DNA from: FEN-299 sp963717945
GTDB lineage: Bacteria > Acidobacteriota > Vicinamibacteria > Vicinamibacterales > Fen-181
NCBI GenBank assembly: GCA_963717945.1
Contig: CAVQXT010000001.1
Coordinates: forward strand, 434,001 to 498,000
Length of the DNA stretch: 64,000 nucleotides
Reading direction: 5' to 3'
The notes beneath the pieces were generated by a model. It was given only the letters and a program-made list of their open reading frames with translations, ran no database searches and had not been told where the DNA came from. A program made the translations under genes and the position numbers. Shown here in pieces: positions 30,183 to 38,510 of the stretch (its first letter is position 1; each line of letters starts with the position of its first letter).

Positions 30183-31553
30183 ATGGCGTCAGAATCGAAG
30201 TTTCGCCACACACGCAACCCGCTGACGATGTTCGGCGCCTGGCTGACGACGGTCAGCGCGGCCCTGTTCCTCGTGGTCTTCTTCGCGGACCTGTTCGGGC
30301 TGCCGATGAACCCCTACATGGGGATCGTCGCGTTCCTGTTCCTGCCGGGCGCGTTCGTCTTCGGCCTCGTCCTCATCCCGATCGGGATCTTCCTGGCCCG
30401 CCGGCGCGAGCAGCGCGCGAAGGCGGCGGCCGTCCTGGCGTGGCCCGTCCTCGACCTGAACCGGCCGCGCACGCGGAACATCGCGGCGCTGCTGATCTTC
30501 CTCACCTTCGGCAACGTCATCGTGATCTCGCTGGCGGCGTTCCGCGGCGTCGAGTACATGGACTCGCCGCAGTTCTGCGGCCAGGTGTGCCACACGGTGA
30601 TGCAGCCCGAATTCACGGCCTACCAGAACGGGCCCCACGCGCGCGTGCCCTGCGTGGCGTGCCATATCGGGCCCGGCGCGCCGTGGTTCGTGAAGTCGAA
30701 GCTGTCGGGCACGAGGCAGCTGTTCGCCGTCGCGCTCAACACCTACCCGAGGCCGATCCCCTCGCCGGTCGAGAACCTGCGGCCGGCCCGCGACACGTGC
30801 GAGCAGTGCCACTGGCCGGAGAAGTTCACCGGCGACGTCGTCAAGGCGCTGCGCCAGTTCGGCGACGACGAGGCCAACACGGCGTCGACCACGACGCTCC
30901 GGCTGCACATCGGCAGCGGCAGCGACGTCGTGGGCGCGAACGGGATCCACTGGCACATGGCGCCGTCGACGCGCGTGACCTACATCACGACCGACCCGAA
31001 GCGGCAGACCATCGTCTGGGTCGAGGTGGCGGACAAGAACGGCGTGCGCACGTTCCGCGCCGACGGCGTGACCGACGAACAGCTGCGGAAGGGCGAGCGG
31101 CGGCAGATGGACTGCATGGACTGCCACAACCGCCCGAGCCACAAGTTCGACGCCACGCCCGAGCGGGCGATCGACGACGCGATGTCGAGAGGCCTCATCC
31201 CGCAGACGTTGCCGTTCGTGCGCCGCGAGGCGGTGGCCGCCCTCAAGACGGTCTACGCGTCGCAGGGCGCGGCGGCGGCCGGCATCGCGAGGCGCCTGTC
31301 CGCGTTCTTCGATCAGCAGCTCGGGGCGCAAGCCGGCAGCCGGAAGGCCGACGTCGCGCGGGCGATTGCCGCGACGCAGGCGATCTACGCCCGAAACGTC
31401 TTCCCCCCGATGAACGTCAGCTGGGGCACCTACTTCAACAACATCGGGCACACCGACTCTCCGGGGTGCTTCAGGTGCCACGACGACGCGAAGAAGACGC
31501 GCGACGGCCAGGTGATCAAGCAGGACTGCGACCTCTGCCACACGGTCGAGTAG
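30183..31553 (+). CDS. NapC/NirT-type multihaem cytochrome c, quinol dehydrogenase
   Basis: 456 residues with three N-terminal membrane helices and six haem-binding sites: CGQVCH (a CX3CH form, followed by TVM), CVACH, CEQCH, CMDCH, CFRCH and CDLCH. The stretch FTAYQNGPHARVPCVACHIG and VKSKLSGTRQL match NapC/NirT-family proteins that oxidise quinol and pass electrons to periplasmic partners. GGAGAG precedes the ATG. It is the third gene of the cytochrome set, 58 bases after the cytochrome b gene. The CX3CH first site occurs in other members of this branch and is probably functional. Confidence 0.9.
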   Translation: MASESKFRHTRNPLTMFGAWLTTVSAALFLVVFFADLFGLPMNPYMGIVAFLFLPGAFVFGLVLIPIGIFLARRREQRAKAAAVLAWPVLDLNRPRTRNIAALLIFLTFGNVIVISLAAFRGVEYMDSPQFCGQVCHTVMQPEFTAYQNGPHARVPCVACHIGPGAPWFVKSKLSGTRQLFAVALNTYPRPIPSPVENLRPARDTCEQCHWPEKFTGDVVKALRQFGDDEANTASTTTLRLHIGSGSDVVGANGIHWHMAPSTRVTYITTDPKRQTIVWVEVADKNGVRTFRADGVTDEQLRKGERRQMDCMDCHNRPSHKFDATPERAIDDAMSRGLIPQTLPFVRREAVAALKTVYASQGAAAAGIARRLSAFFDQQLGAQAGSRKADVARAIAATQAIYARNVFPPMNVSWGTYFNNIGHTDSPGCFRCHDDAKKTRDGQVIKQDCDLCHTVE

Positions 31554-31618
31554 CGGCGGGCGGGATTCGCCGCGGGCTGGCCTGAATTCCCTACCACGAG
31601 AGTCAGAAGTACTGTAAA

Positions 31619-31637
31619 CTTGCGAAGCAGTCGCAAG
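31619..31637. promoter_or_regulatory. Perfect palindrome upstream of feoB, probable operator
   Basis: CTTGCGA-AGCAG-TCGCAAG, 7-bp perfect arms around 5 bases, 39 bases before the feoB ATG and just after a TGTAAA -10-like box. Position fits a repressor site. The sequence does not resemble a Fur box that I know; the binding protein is unknown. Confidence 0.6.
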
Positions 31638-31676
31638 ATTGGTTGCGATGCCCCCGGCCGGGTCACGTTTTCCATC

Positions 31677-33464
31677 ATGTCCTGTCACGTCGCCGCCGAA
31701 CGCGCTGCGGCAACCCCTGTCCTCCGCCTCCGGTCCCATCCCCTCAAGGTCGTGCTGGTCGGCAACCCGAACGTCGGGAAGAGCGTCATCTTCGGCCGAC
31801 TGACGGGCCGGTACGCCACCGTGTCGAACTACCCGGGGACGACCGTCGGCGTTTCGACGGGCCGCGCAAGGGTCGGCGCCGAGGTCTGCGACCTGGTCGA
31901 CAGCCCCGGCGTCAACGTGCTCGAGGGGGTCCTGAGCGAGGACGAACAGGTCACGCGCCGCCTGCTGGCCAGCGGGGAGGCGGAAGTAGTCGTGCAGGTG
32001 GCCGACGCGCGCAACCTGCGGCGCGCCCTGATGCTGACGGCGCAGATTGGCGCCTTCGGCGTGCCGATGGTGCTCGTCCTCAACATGGTGGACGAGGCCC
32101 GGCGCCACGGGGTCGAGGTGGACGCCGCCCGGCTCGCCTCCGAGCTGGGCGTGCCCGTCGTCGAGACGGTGGCCATCGAGGGCCGGGGGCTCGACGAGCT
32201 GAGACGCGTGCTGCCGCTGGCCGCGTCGCCCCGCATCCCGTTCGAGCCGGCGGGCGGCCACGCGGCGTGGGCGAACGACGCGGCCGAGCGGCTCCGGCTG
32301 ACGCGACCGGCGTCGATCGGCCGCTTCCAGGAGTTCATCGGCAGGGCCGTGCGTGAACCGGCGACGGGGCTGCCGATTCTCGCGTTCGTGCTGTACGTGG
32401 TGTACCTGTTCGTGGGCGTGTTCGGCGCGCAGACGCTGGTCAACCTGATGGAGCACCGCCTATTTGCGGGCGTGCTCAATCCGCTGGCCGTGAGCCTCGC
32501 CGGGCGACTGGTCCCGTGGGGCGCGGCTCGCGACTTCCTCGTCGGCCCATACGGCATCATCACCATGGGCCTGACCTACTCGCTGGCCATCGTCCTGCCG
32601 GTCGTCGCCACCTTCTTCCTGATCTTCGGGTGGCTCGAGGACAGCGGCTACATTCCGCGTCTGGCGATCTTCTCGGACCGGATCTTCCGCGTGATGGGGC
32701 TCAACGGCAAGGCCGTCCTGCCGATGGTGCTCGGCCTCGGCTGCGACACGATGGCGACGATGACGACGAGGATCCTCGGGACGCGGAAGGAGCGGCTCAT
32801 CGCGGTGCTGCTGCTCGCGCTCGGCATCCCGTGCTCGGCGCAGCTGGCCACGATCCTGGGGATCCTGGGCGGCATCTCGTTCGCGGCGCTGGTGACGCTG
32901 TTCGGCGTGGTGGTGCTCCAGATGTTCCTGGTCGGGTTCCTCGCCGCGCAGGTGCTGCCCGGAGAGCGCTCGGACTTCATCATGGAGTTGCCGCCGATGC
33001 GGCTGCCGACGCTCCGGAACCTGACGTCGAAGACGATGCTCCGCGTGCGCTGGTACCTGTGGGAAGCCGTCCCGATCTTCCTCGCGGGAACGGCGCTATT
33101 ATTCATCCTGGACCGGACGGGCCTGCTGGCCTGGTTGATCGCGGCCAGCCGCCCGGTGGTGACCGGCTGGCTGGGGCTGCCGGTCGAGACGGCGCAGGTG
33201 TTCATCATGGGCTTCCTGCGCCGGGACTACGGGGCGGCCGGACTGTTTCAACTGGCTCATGCGGGAAGGCTGAGCGGCACGCAGGCCGTGGTGGCGCTGA
33301 CGGTGATGACGCTGTTCATCCCCTGCGTCGCGAACTTCCTGATGATCATCAAGGAGCAGGGGCCGAAGGCGGCCATCTCCATCCTGGTGTTCGTGACGAC
33401 GGTGGCGCTGGCCACGGGCGCCGGCATGCACTATGCGTTTCGGGTCCTCGGTGTCGAGTTTTGA
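31677..33464 (+). CDS. feoB: FeoB, ferrous iron transporter
   Basis: Inner-membrane Fe(II) importer with an N-terminal G domain. The 595 residues include G1 GNPNVGKS, the switch PGTTVGVS, G3 VDSPG and G4 NMVDE, then a membrane domain of about eight or more helices with gate-like motifs LGLGCDTMATMTTRIL and LGIPCSAQLATIL. It is shorter than E. coli FeoB (773). Its gate motifs are the CDTMA/CSAQL variant rather than the classical GFGC-P form. The ATG at 31677 is the first in frame after the probable operator. A FeoA-like gene overlaps its end. Co-location with haem proteins suggests iron supply for cytochromes. Confidence 0.93.
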   Translation: MSCHVAAERAAATPVLRLRSHPLKVVLVGNPNVGKSVIFGRLTGRYATVSNYPGTTVGVSTGRARVGAEVCDLVDSPGVNVLEGVLSEDEQVTRRLLASGEAEVVVQVADARNLRRALMLTAQIGAFGVPMVLVLNMVDEARRHGVEVDAARLASELGVPVVETVAIEGRGLDELRRVLPLAASPRIPFEPAGGHAAWANDAAERLRLTRPASIGRFQEFIGRAVREPATGLPILAFVLYVVYLFVGVFGAQTLVNLMEHRLFAGVLNPLAVSLAGRLVPWGAARDFLVGPYGIITMGLTYSLAIVLPVVATFFLIFGWLEDSGYIPRLAIFSDRIFRVMGLNGKAVLPMVLGLGCDTMATMTTRILGTRKERLIAVLLLALGIPCSAQLATILGILGGISFAALVTLFGVVVLQMFLVGFLAAQVLPGERSDFIMELPPMRLPTLRNLTSKTMLRVRWYLWEAVPIFLAGTALLFILDRTGLLAWLIAASRPVVTGWLGLPVETAQVFIMGFLRRDYGAAGLFQLAHAGRLSGTQAVVALTVMTLFIPCVANFLMIIKEQGPKAAISILVFVTTVALATGAGMHYAFRVLGVEF

Positions 33465-33705
33465 GCACGGGCGCCGCCTGACGTCGCTCGAGGTGGGCGA
33501 GCGCGGCGTCGTGCTGCGCGTGCTCCGCGAGAACGCCGCTCGCGCCGAGCGGCTGAAGGCGCTCGGGGTGACCCCTGGCGCGCGGGTGCGCTTGCTGCAG
33601 CGGTTTCCGGGAATCGTGTTCGAATGCGACCAGACCGAGCTGGCCGTGGAGCCATCGGTCGCGCGCGCTATCATGGTGGAGGGAGAAGAGTCGGCGAACC
33701 GATGA
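33433..33705 (+). CDS. feoA: FeoA-domain protein
   Basis: 90-residue SH3-like protein that binds or activates FeoB in other bacteria. Typical features are LTSLEVGERGVVLRVL, AERLKALGVTPGARVRLLQRFPG and the end ELAVEPSVARAIMVE. It overlaps the end of feoB by 32 bases if the ATG is used; a GTG at 33451 would cut that to 14. The order is feoB then feoA, the reverse of the usual feoAB. Confidence 0.88.
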   Translation: MRFGSSVSSFEHGRRLTSLEVGERGVVLRVLRENAARAERLKALGVTPGARVRLLQRFPGIVFECDQTELAVEPSVARAIMVEGEESANR

Positions 33706-33782
33706 GCCTGGCGGTGCGGGCGTAGGGAACGCGTTTCTAGCGTGGCCAATCTCTGGGGCGGTCATCCTTACGGGAGGGTCAT

Positions 33783-34226
33783 ATGAGAAGAGCGGGAGCG
33801 CTCGTGGCGGGATTCATCCTGGCGGTCGTCGTCGGTTGTTCGTCGGTCACCCCGGTGACGGTCCGGGCCGGGGACGTCTGCGAATCGTGCGGCCGGCCGA
33901 TCCAGAACGTGAAGATCGCGGCCGAGATCGCGCCGCCGGCCGGTCAGCTGGCGTTGAAGTTCCGGACCGTCTCGTGCATGGCGCGCTACCTGCACGAGCA
34001 CGGCGACACGTCGGGCGAGGCCTACGTCACCGACTATGCGACCAGCCGGTTGATCAAGGCCCGGTCGGCGGTGTTCGTGAAGAGCGAGATCGACGCCGAC
34101 ACCAAGGAACTCGATTACTTCGCCTTCGGCGACGTGAGGGCGGCGGTCGAGTTCGGCAAGAAGAACGGCGCCACGGCCACCGACTGGCCGGGGATCCGCC
34201 AACGGGTGGCGGCCAGCGGGCACTGA
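33783..34226 (+). CDS. NosL-like lipoprotein
   Basis: 147-residue lipoprotein. The signal peptide ends in the lipobox VVVGC, then GDVCESCGRPIQNVK, with the paired cysteines in the place where NosL has its copper-binding site. SCMARYLHEHG and KARSAVFVKSEID follow, as in the NosL core. NosL delivers copper to nitrous oxide reductase, but no nos genes are in the window. Here it may be a copper or redox-metal handler for other periplasmic proteins (inference). GGGAGGG lies four bases before the ATG. Spacing to feoA is 77 bases. Confidence 0.75.
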   Translation: MRRAGALVAGFILAVVVGCSSVTPVTVRAGDVCESCGRPIQNVKIAAEIAPPAGQLALKFRTVSCMARYLHEHGDTSGEAYVTDYATSRLIKARSAVFVKSEIDADTKELDYFAFGDVRAAVEFGKKNGATATDWPGIRQRVAASGH

Positions 34227-34344
34227 GATGCCCGTCACCATCGCGTGACAGCGAAACGACTCGCGGCGCAGAGACGACTGATATGAGGCGGCAAACACCG
34301 GCCGCGACGAGCGGCCGGCTGCCGGAAGGAGAGGATTGCTGTCG

Positions 34345-35496
34345 ATGACGGGACCGATGGCGGCGCCCCCGCTGCGCCTGATGTTCTGGGAGACCACCAA
34401 GGCCTGCAACTTGCGGTGCCAGCACTGCCGCGCCGTGCCCGAAGCCGAGCGCTCCCTCGTGGAATTGACGACCGAGGAGTCGTTCGGGCTGATCGATCAG
34501 ATCGCAGAGGTCTCCAGGCCGGTGCTGATCCTCTCGGGAGGCGAGCCCCTTTACCGTTCCGACATCTTCGACATCGGGGCGTACGGCGTCAGCAAGGGAT
34601 TCCGGATGGCCCTGGCGACCAACGGGACGCTCATCGACCGGGCGGTCGCCGCACGGATCCAGGCGACCGGGTTCTCGCGCGTCGCCATCAGCCTCGACGG
34701 GGCCGTGGCGGCCACGCACGACGCGTTCCGCGGCATCCCCGGGTCGCACGCCCGGGCGATCGAGGCGCTGCGCCTGCTGCGCGAGGCGGGCGTGTCGACG
34801 CAGATCAACTCGACCATCGCCAGGCACAACGTGTCGGAACTGCCGGCGCTGATCGATCTCGCGCTGTCGCTCGGCGCCGACGCGCTCCACATCTTCATGC
34901 TCGTGCCCGTCGGGTGCGGCGTGAGCATCGCCGACCGGGAGATGCTGCCGGCCGACGAGTACGAACGCGTGCTGAACTGGTTCTACGACCGGTCGAAGAC
35001 GGTGACGATCGACCTCAAGGCGACGTGCGCGCCGCACTACTTCCGCGTCCGCGCCCAGCGGATCGTGGAGGAGCGCAAGCACGGCGACCGGAGCACGCCG
35101 TTTGTGGCGCTGGGGACGCAGATGCATGCGGCGCCGGACCCGGCCGGCGGGCGGCCGCTGTCGGCGATGACCCGCGGGTGCCTGGCAGGGACCGCCGTGT
35201 GCTTCGTGTCCAACGCCGGCGACATCTACCCGTGTGGCTACCTGCCGGTGAGCGCGGGCAACGTCAGGAGACAGCGGTTCGGCGAGATCTGGAGCCGATC
35301 GACGGTGTTCGCCCAGTTGCGCGATTCGTCCGCGCTCGGCGGCAAGTGCGGGATCTGCAAGTACGAGGGGATCTGCGGCGGCTGCCGCGCGAGGGCGTTC
35401 TCCGACAAGGGCGACTACCTGGCCGAGGAACCGTTCTGCACCTACGAGCCGCTGCTCGACAATGCGGTGGCGTTCCAGCAATCGGACGGGGAGTAG
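34345..35496 (+). CDS. Radical SAM/SPASM protein of the AhbD/NirJ haem-synthesis type
   Basis: 383 residues with the radical SAM motif CNLRCQHC near residue 22, the SAM-contacting SGGEPL and ATNGTLID, and a C-terminal SPASM region carrying two auxiliary Fe-S clusters (cysteines in RGCLAGTAVCFVS, DIYPCGYLP, KCGICKYEGICGGCRARAF and PFCTYEP). GCLAGxxVCF followed by YPCGYLP is typical of the NirJ/AhbC/AhbD group, which alters side chains of sirohaem-derived or iron-coproporphyrin substrates. Next to iron uptake and multihaem cytochrome genes, a haem-synthesis role is likely. AhbD, AhbC and NirJ cannot be separated by eye. The ATG at 34345 follows AGGAGAGG; TTG 34336 is too close to it. Confidence 0.83.
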   Translation: MTGPMAAPPLRLMFWETTKACNLRCQHCRAVPEAERSLVELTTEESFGLIDQIAEVSRPVLILSGGEPLYRSDIFDIGAYGVSKGFRMALATNGTLIDRAVAARIQATGFSRVAISLDGAVAATHDAFRGIPGSHARAIEALRLLREAGVSTQINSTIARHNVSELPALIDLALSLGADALHIFMLVPVGCGVSIADREMLPADEYERVLNWFYDRSKTVTIDLKATCAPHYFRVRAQRIVEERKHGDRSTPFVALGTQMHAAPDPAGGRPLSAMTRGCLAGTAVCFVSNAGDIYPCGYLPVSAGNVRRQRFGEIWSRSTVFAQLRDSSALGGKCGICKYEGICGGCRARAFSDKGDYLAEEPFCTYEPLLDNAVAFQQSDGE

Positions 35497-35680
35497 CTGG
35501 CAGCGGTCAGCGGATCAAGGAAGCAGGCCGGGCTCCCGGGTCGCGGCCAGCGGATTACACGATCCGCTGCCAGCTGATCCGATTCCCGTCCTTCGTCCGT
35601 GATCCGCTGCCCGCTGGCCCCAAACCCGTCCTCCCTCCGTGATCCGCTGGCGGCTGAACCAATTCCCGTCCTTCGGTTCT
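35495..35680. repeat. Three 40-bp tandem repeats with an inverted fragment, upstream of the orphan permease
   Basis: Units start at 35561, 35601 and 35641, exactly 40 bases apart. Each begins GATCCGCTG and carries CCCGTCCT about 24 bases further on; the first two also end in TCCGT. An inverted fragment AGCTGGCAGCGG (35495-35506) pairs with CCGCTGCCAGCT (35564-35575) in the first unit. The 329-base gap from 35497 to 35825 has no gene apart from this and the operator at 35738. Confidence 0.8.
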
Positions 35681-35737
35681 TCGAGCGGCCCTGGCTCACC
35701 GCCGGGCATCTCCTGGACCAGGCCCGGACCTTGCGCT

Positions 35738-35763
35738 ACTAACCACTAAGTGGTTAGTATACT
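35738..35763 (+). promoter_or_regulatory. Perfect 21-bp palindrome over the permease promoter
   Basis: ACTAACCAC-TAA-GTGGTTAGT (35738-35758) has perfect 9-bp arms. Its right arm runs into TAGTATACT, which offers -10 boxes TAGTAT (35755-35760) or TATACT (35758-35763). TTGCGC at 35731-35736 is a possible -35 at 18 bases from TAGTAT. A repressor bound here would cover the promoter. No regulator gene is adjacent. Confidence 0.7.
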
Positions 35764-35825
35764 CACGGGCGGTGGCCGGGGCCGAGGCGCCATCGATTTC
35801 GCCAACCAATCGACGCGGGAAGACG

Positions 35826-38270
35826 ATGCCATCACGACGCGCACTTCGAACGGGTGGGACGCTGGCAGTCATGTGGGCTGAGTTTCTCGGCGCGGTTCGT
35901 GGCCTGCGCACGGGGAAAGGGACCACGCTCCTGGCCTTCGGCATCCTGACGCTCACGATGGCCGCCGGGACAGTCACCTTCTCCATCGTAGATGCTGTCG
36001 CAATCCGGCCGCTGCCATACGGCTCCCCGGACCGTCTCATCGCCATCTCGTTGCCGAGCCAGACGGCTGGCAAGCCACTCCCTGCGACTCCGCAACACTT
36101 CTTCGAATGGTCCGACGGGTTGAAGACGTGCGAGTCGATCGGAGCAGCCCGGTTCACCTCGCCACTCCGGCTCACGGTCGAGGGCGGCACCGAGGCACTC
36201 AGCGTGGTGATGGTAACGGCGAATCTGTTCGATGTACTCGGCGTACGCCCGGTGGCTGGGCGGTTCTTCGATCATTCCGATGAACGACCTAGCGGCCCGG
36301 CAAGAGTGATCCTCAGCCATGCGGTTTGGGTGCGCCGATTCAACGCCGATCGAGGGGTGATCGGTCGTGAGTATGTCTTCGACCACGACCTGCGCCAGGT
36401 CGTGGGGGTGCTGCCGGAAGGCGTGTCCTATCCAATCGGGCTCGGGCCGGCTCCCGACTTGTACGTGCCGTACGTCGCCACGGCGGCCGATCGATCTAAC
36501 AATCGCGGCACATCGATGTTCGTCGTGGCCAGACTGCGCCCGACCGTCACACTGGATCAGGCCCGCGCCGACATTCTGGGCATTTCCGCGGCGGTGGTCG
36601 AGCGGCTCCACGACCGCGTGGTCGGCCCTGCGAGAACGTGGATGCTTCTCGTGCTGGTGTCTGTAGCCTTCGTTCTCCTCGTGGCGTGTGCGAACGTCGC
36701 TAATCTGTTGCTCGTCCGGGCCGCGTCCCGAGTTCGGGAATTGGCGATCCGCGAAGCGTTGGGGGCCTCGCGGCATCGTCTGGCGGCAGGCTTGCTGCTC
36801 GAGGGATTGATTCTCGCTTTGGCTTCAGGGGCCGCCGGTATCCTCTTGTCGGTCTGGGGCCTTGGGATCGCCAAGTCGAATTTGCCTGGCGGCCTGACGC
36901 GGGTGACGACGATCACCTTGGATGGTCGGGTCCTCGCGGTGTCGGTCGTCGTCGCGCTCGTATGCGGCCTGGTCTTTGCCAGCGCACCGGCCTGGCTGGC
37001 GGCGAAGAGCGACCTGGTGCACGTGATGAAGTCGGGCAGCAGCGCGGTGACGGGCGACCGGCGCCGTCACCGGTCCCTGTCGGCGTTCCTCGTTGCGGAC
37101 ATCGCGTTCGTCTGCGTATTACTCGTCGGTACGGTGTTTGCGGTGACGAGTTTCGTGCTGGTCACGACGGCAGACCTGGGCTTCGATCGGCGAGATGTGA
37201 TGACGCTGTGGTACGCCCGTTCTCTTGCGGATGTTCCGGTCGCCGAGCGGGCATCGGCGGAGCAGGTGCTCCGGGCGAACCTGATCGGTCGGGTGGGGGC
37301 GGTGCCGGGTGTCTCCGGCGTGGCGATCTCGGACGCACAAGGACCGCTGGCCGGAGTCTCGAGCCGGCACAGTATCGTCATCCCGGGCATCGGGCAGACG
37401 TCATTTCATGACATGCCCCAGAGGCGTTCGGTCACTCCGGATTACTTTCGGGTCATGGGCATGCAATTGCTCAGAGGCCGGCTGTTTCAGGCATCCGACC
37501 GGGCCGGCGCGCCACTGGTCATGCTGATCAACGACGTTGCCGCGAGGCGCTTCTTCGGCAATCGGAACCCCGTCGGCCAAGTCGTCACTTACCTGGGGCC
37601 GACGACCATCGTCGGCGTGCTAAAGGGTGTCCGCTTCAACGGGCCTGAGAGCAGCACGCAGCCGGAACTCTATACGCCGCTGGATCAGGAACCCTACCAG
37701 GACCGAGACGTGCTATCGCCCGGCGTTCCGAGCACTTCCGGCAGTCTCATGATCAAGACGACACGCGATCCTCGGACGCTCGCAGGGGCGGTTCGCGAGG
37801 CCGTCAGGCCTTTGTTGGATGCCGATCCAGCGAATCCCGAGTTCGTCGATGATTACTTCCGCAGGGTGACCATCGACCGCAGGTTCAATGCGATGTTGAT
37901 GGTGGCCTTCGGGTTCGTTGCTGTTGCGATCGGGGTGATCGGGGTCTATGGCACGATGGCGTTCGCAGTCGCCCAACAGGTGAACGCCATTGGGATCCGA
38001 ATGGCGCTCGGAGCCTCGCCGTCTCACGTTCTCTGGTCAGTTCTCCGGTCGGCGTTGATACGGGTGGGGCTAGGCGTTGGCGTGGGACTGATTGGTGCGT
38101 GTGCGGCCTCGCGGGCCCTGTCTGCGTTCGTCTTTGGGGTCCGCGCGACCGATCCACTGGTATACGTGGCGGTCGCAGGATTCCTGGGGTTGGTAGGTGT
38201 GGCGGCAGCTCTTGTGCCGGCAACGCGAGCCGCGCGTCTCGACCCGCTGACGGCGCTGAGGCACGAATAG
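35826..38270 (+). CDS. Duplicated orphan ABC permease (ADOP type, MacB-PCD plus FtsX twice)
   Basis: 814-residue permease with two MacB-PCD/FtsX halves: helices near the N terminus (TLLAFGILTLTMAAGTVTFS), about 280-400 (AFVLLVACANVANLLLV with the coupling helix RVRELAIREALGASRHRL) and about 420-450. The second periplasmic domain and last three helices include INAIGIRMALGASPSHVL and end in ARLDPLTALRHE. There is no ATPase gene beside it, hence orphan. Such duplicated orphan permeases are abundant in Acidobacteriota. Start uncertain: GTG 35772, ATG 35826 or ATG 35871 (which best matches homologue N termini). Third-position GC looks lower than in neighbours, and 40-bp repeats flank it. Confidence 0.85.
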   Translation: MPSRRALRTGGTLAVMWAEFLGAVRGLRTGKGTTLLAFGILTLTMAAGTVTFSIVDAVAIRPLPYGSPDRLIAISLPSQTAGKPLPATPQHFFEWSDGLKTCESIGAARFTSPLRLTVEGGTEALSVVMVTANLFDVLGVRPVAGRFFDHSDERPSGPARVILSHAVWVRRFNADRGVIGREYVFDHDLRQVVGVLPEGVSYPIGLGPAPDLYVPYVATAADRSNNRGTSMFVVARLRPTVTLDQARADILGISAAVVERLHDRVVGPARTWMLLVLVSVAFVLLVACANVANLLLVRAASRVRELAIREALGASRHRLAAGLLLEGLILALASGAAGILLSVWGLGIAKSNLPGGLTRVTTITLDGRVLAVSVVVALVCGLVFASAPAWLAAKSDLVHVMKSGSSAVTGDRRRHRSLSAFLVADIAFVCVLLVGTVFAVTSFVLVTTADLGFDRRDVMTLWYARSLADVPVAERASAEQVLRANLIGRVGAVPGVSGVAISDAQGPLAGVSSRHSIVIPGIGQTSFHDMPQRRSVTPDYFRVMGMQLLRGRLFQASDRAGAPLVMLINDVAARRFFGNRNPVGQVVTYLGPTTIVGVLKGVRFNGPESSTQPELYTPLDQEPYQDRDVLSPGVPSTSGSLMIKTTRDPRTLAGAVREAVRPLLDADPANPEFVDDYFRRVTIDRRFNAMLMVAFGFVAVAIGVIGVYGTMAFAVAQQVNAIGIRMALGASPSHVLWSVLRSALIRVGLGVGVGLIGACAASRALSAFVFGVRATDPLVYVAVAGFLGLVGVAAALVPATRAARLDPLTALRHE

Positions 38271-38334
38271 AGCGAAGCCGCTAAAGCCTGCCCGTCTCCA
38301 CTGTGAGGTCAAGTTCTTCGCGTTGCGGGATCGT

Positions 38335-38424
38335 GGTCCGCTGCCACCGGGTCCGCTCTCCGTCTTCCGACCGTGATCCGCTGCCAGCTACTGCCTACCC
38401 TTCGACTCGCTGCGCTCGCTCAGG
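38335..38424. repeat. 40-bp repeats downstream of the orphan permease, plus a common intergenic motif
   Basis: Units starting at 38335 (GGTCCGCTGCC) and 38375 (GATCCGCTGCCAGCT) are 40 bases apart and match the array at 35561-35680 in the same orientation. They are followed at about 38400 by TTCGACTCGCTGCGCTCGCT, a short sequence seen between genes in many high-GC genomes. Confidence 0.7.
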
Positions 38425-38510
38425 GCAAGCTGCCTGCTGTCAGCGTCCTTGCCCTGTCTCGTCCTGTCACTGTCCTTGCGTCGATCCTCGACGCCACAGT
38501 TGGCGCTCAT

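Noticed and set aside
35561..35680. Possible CRISPR array
   Set aside because: The whole 40-bp unit recurs with drift; there are no unique spacers between identical repeats and no cas genes.
35772..38424. Mobile element carrying the orphan permease
   Set aside because: No transposase, integrase or terminal inverted repeats; only flanking tandem repeats, which do not prove transposition.
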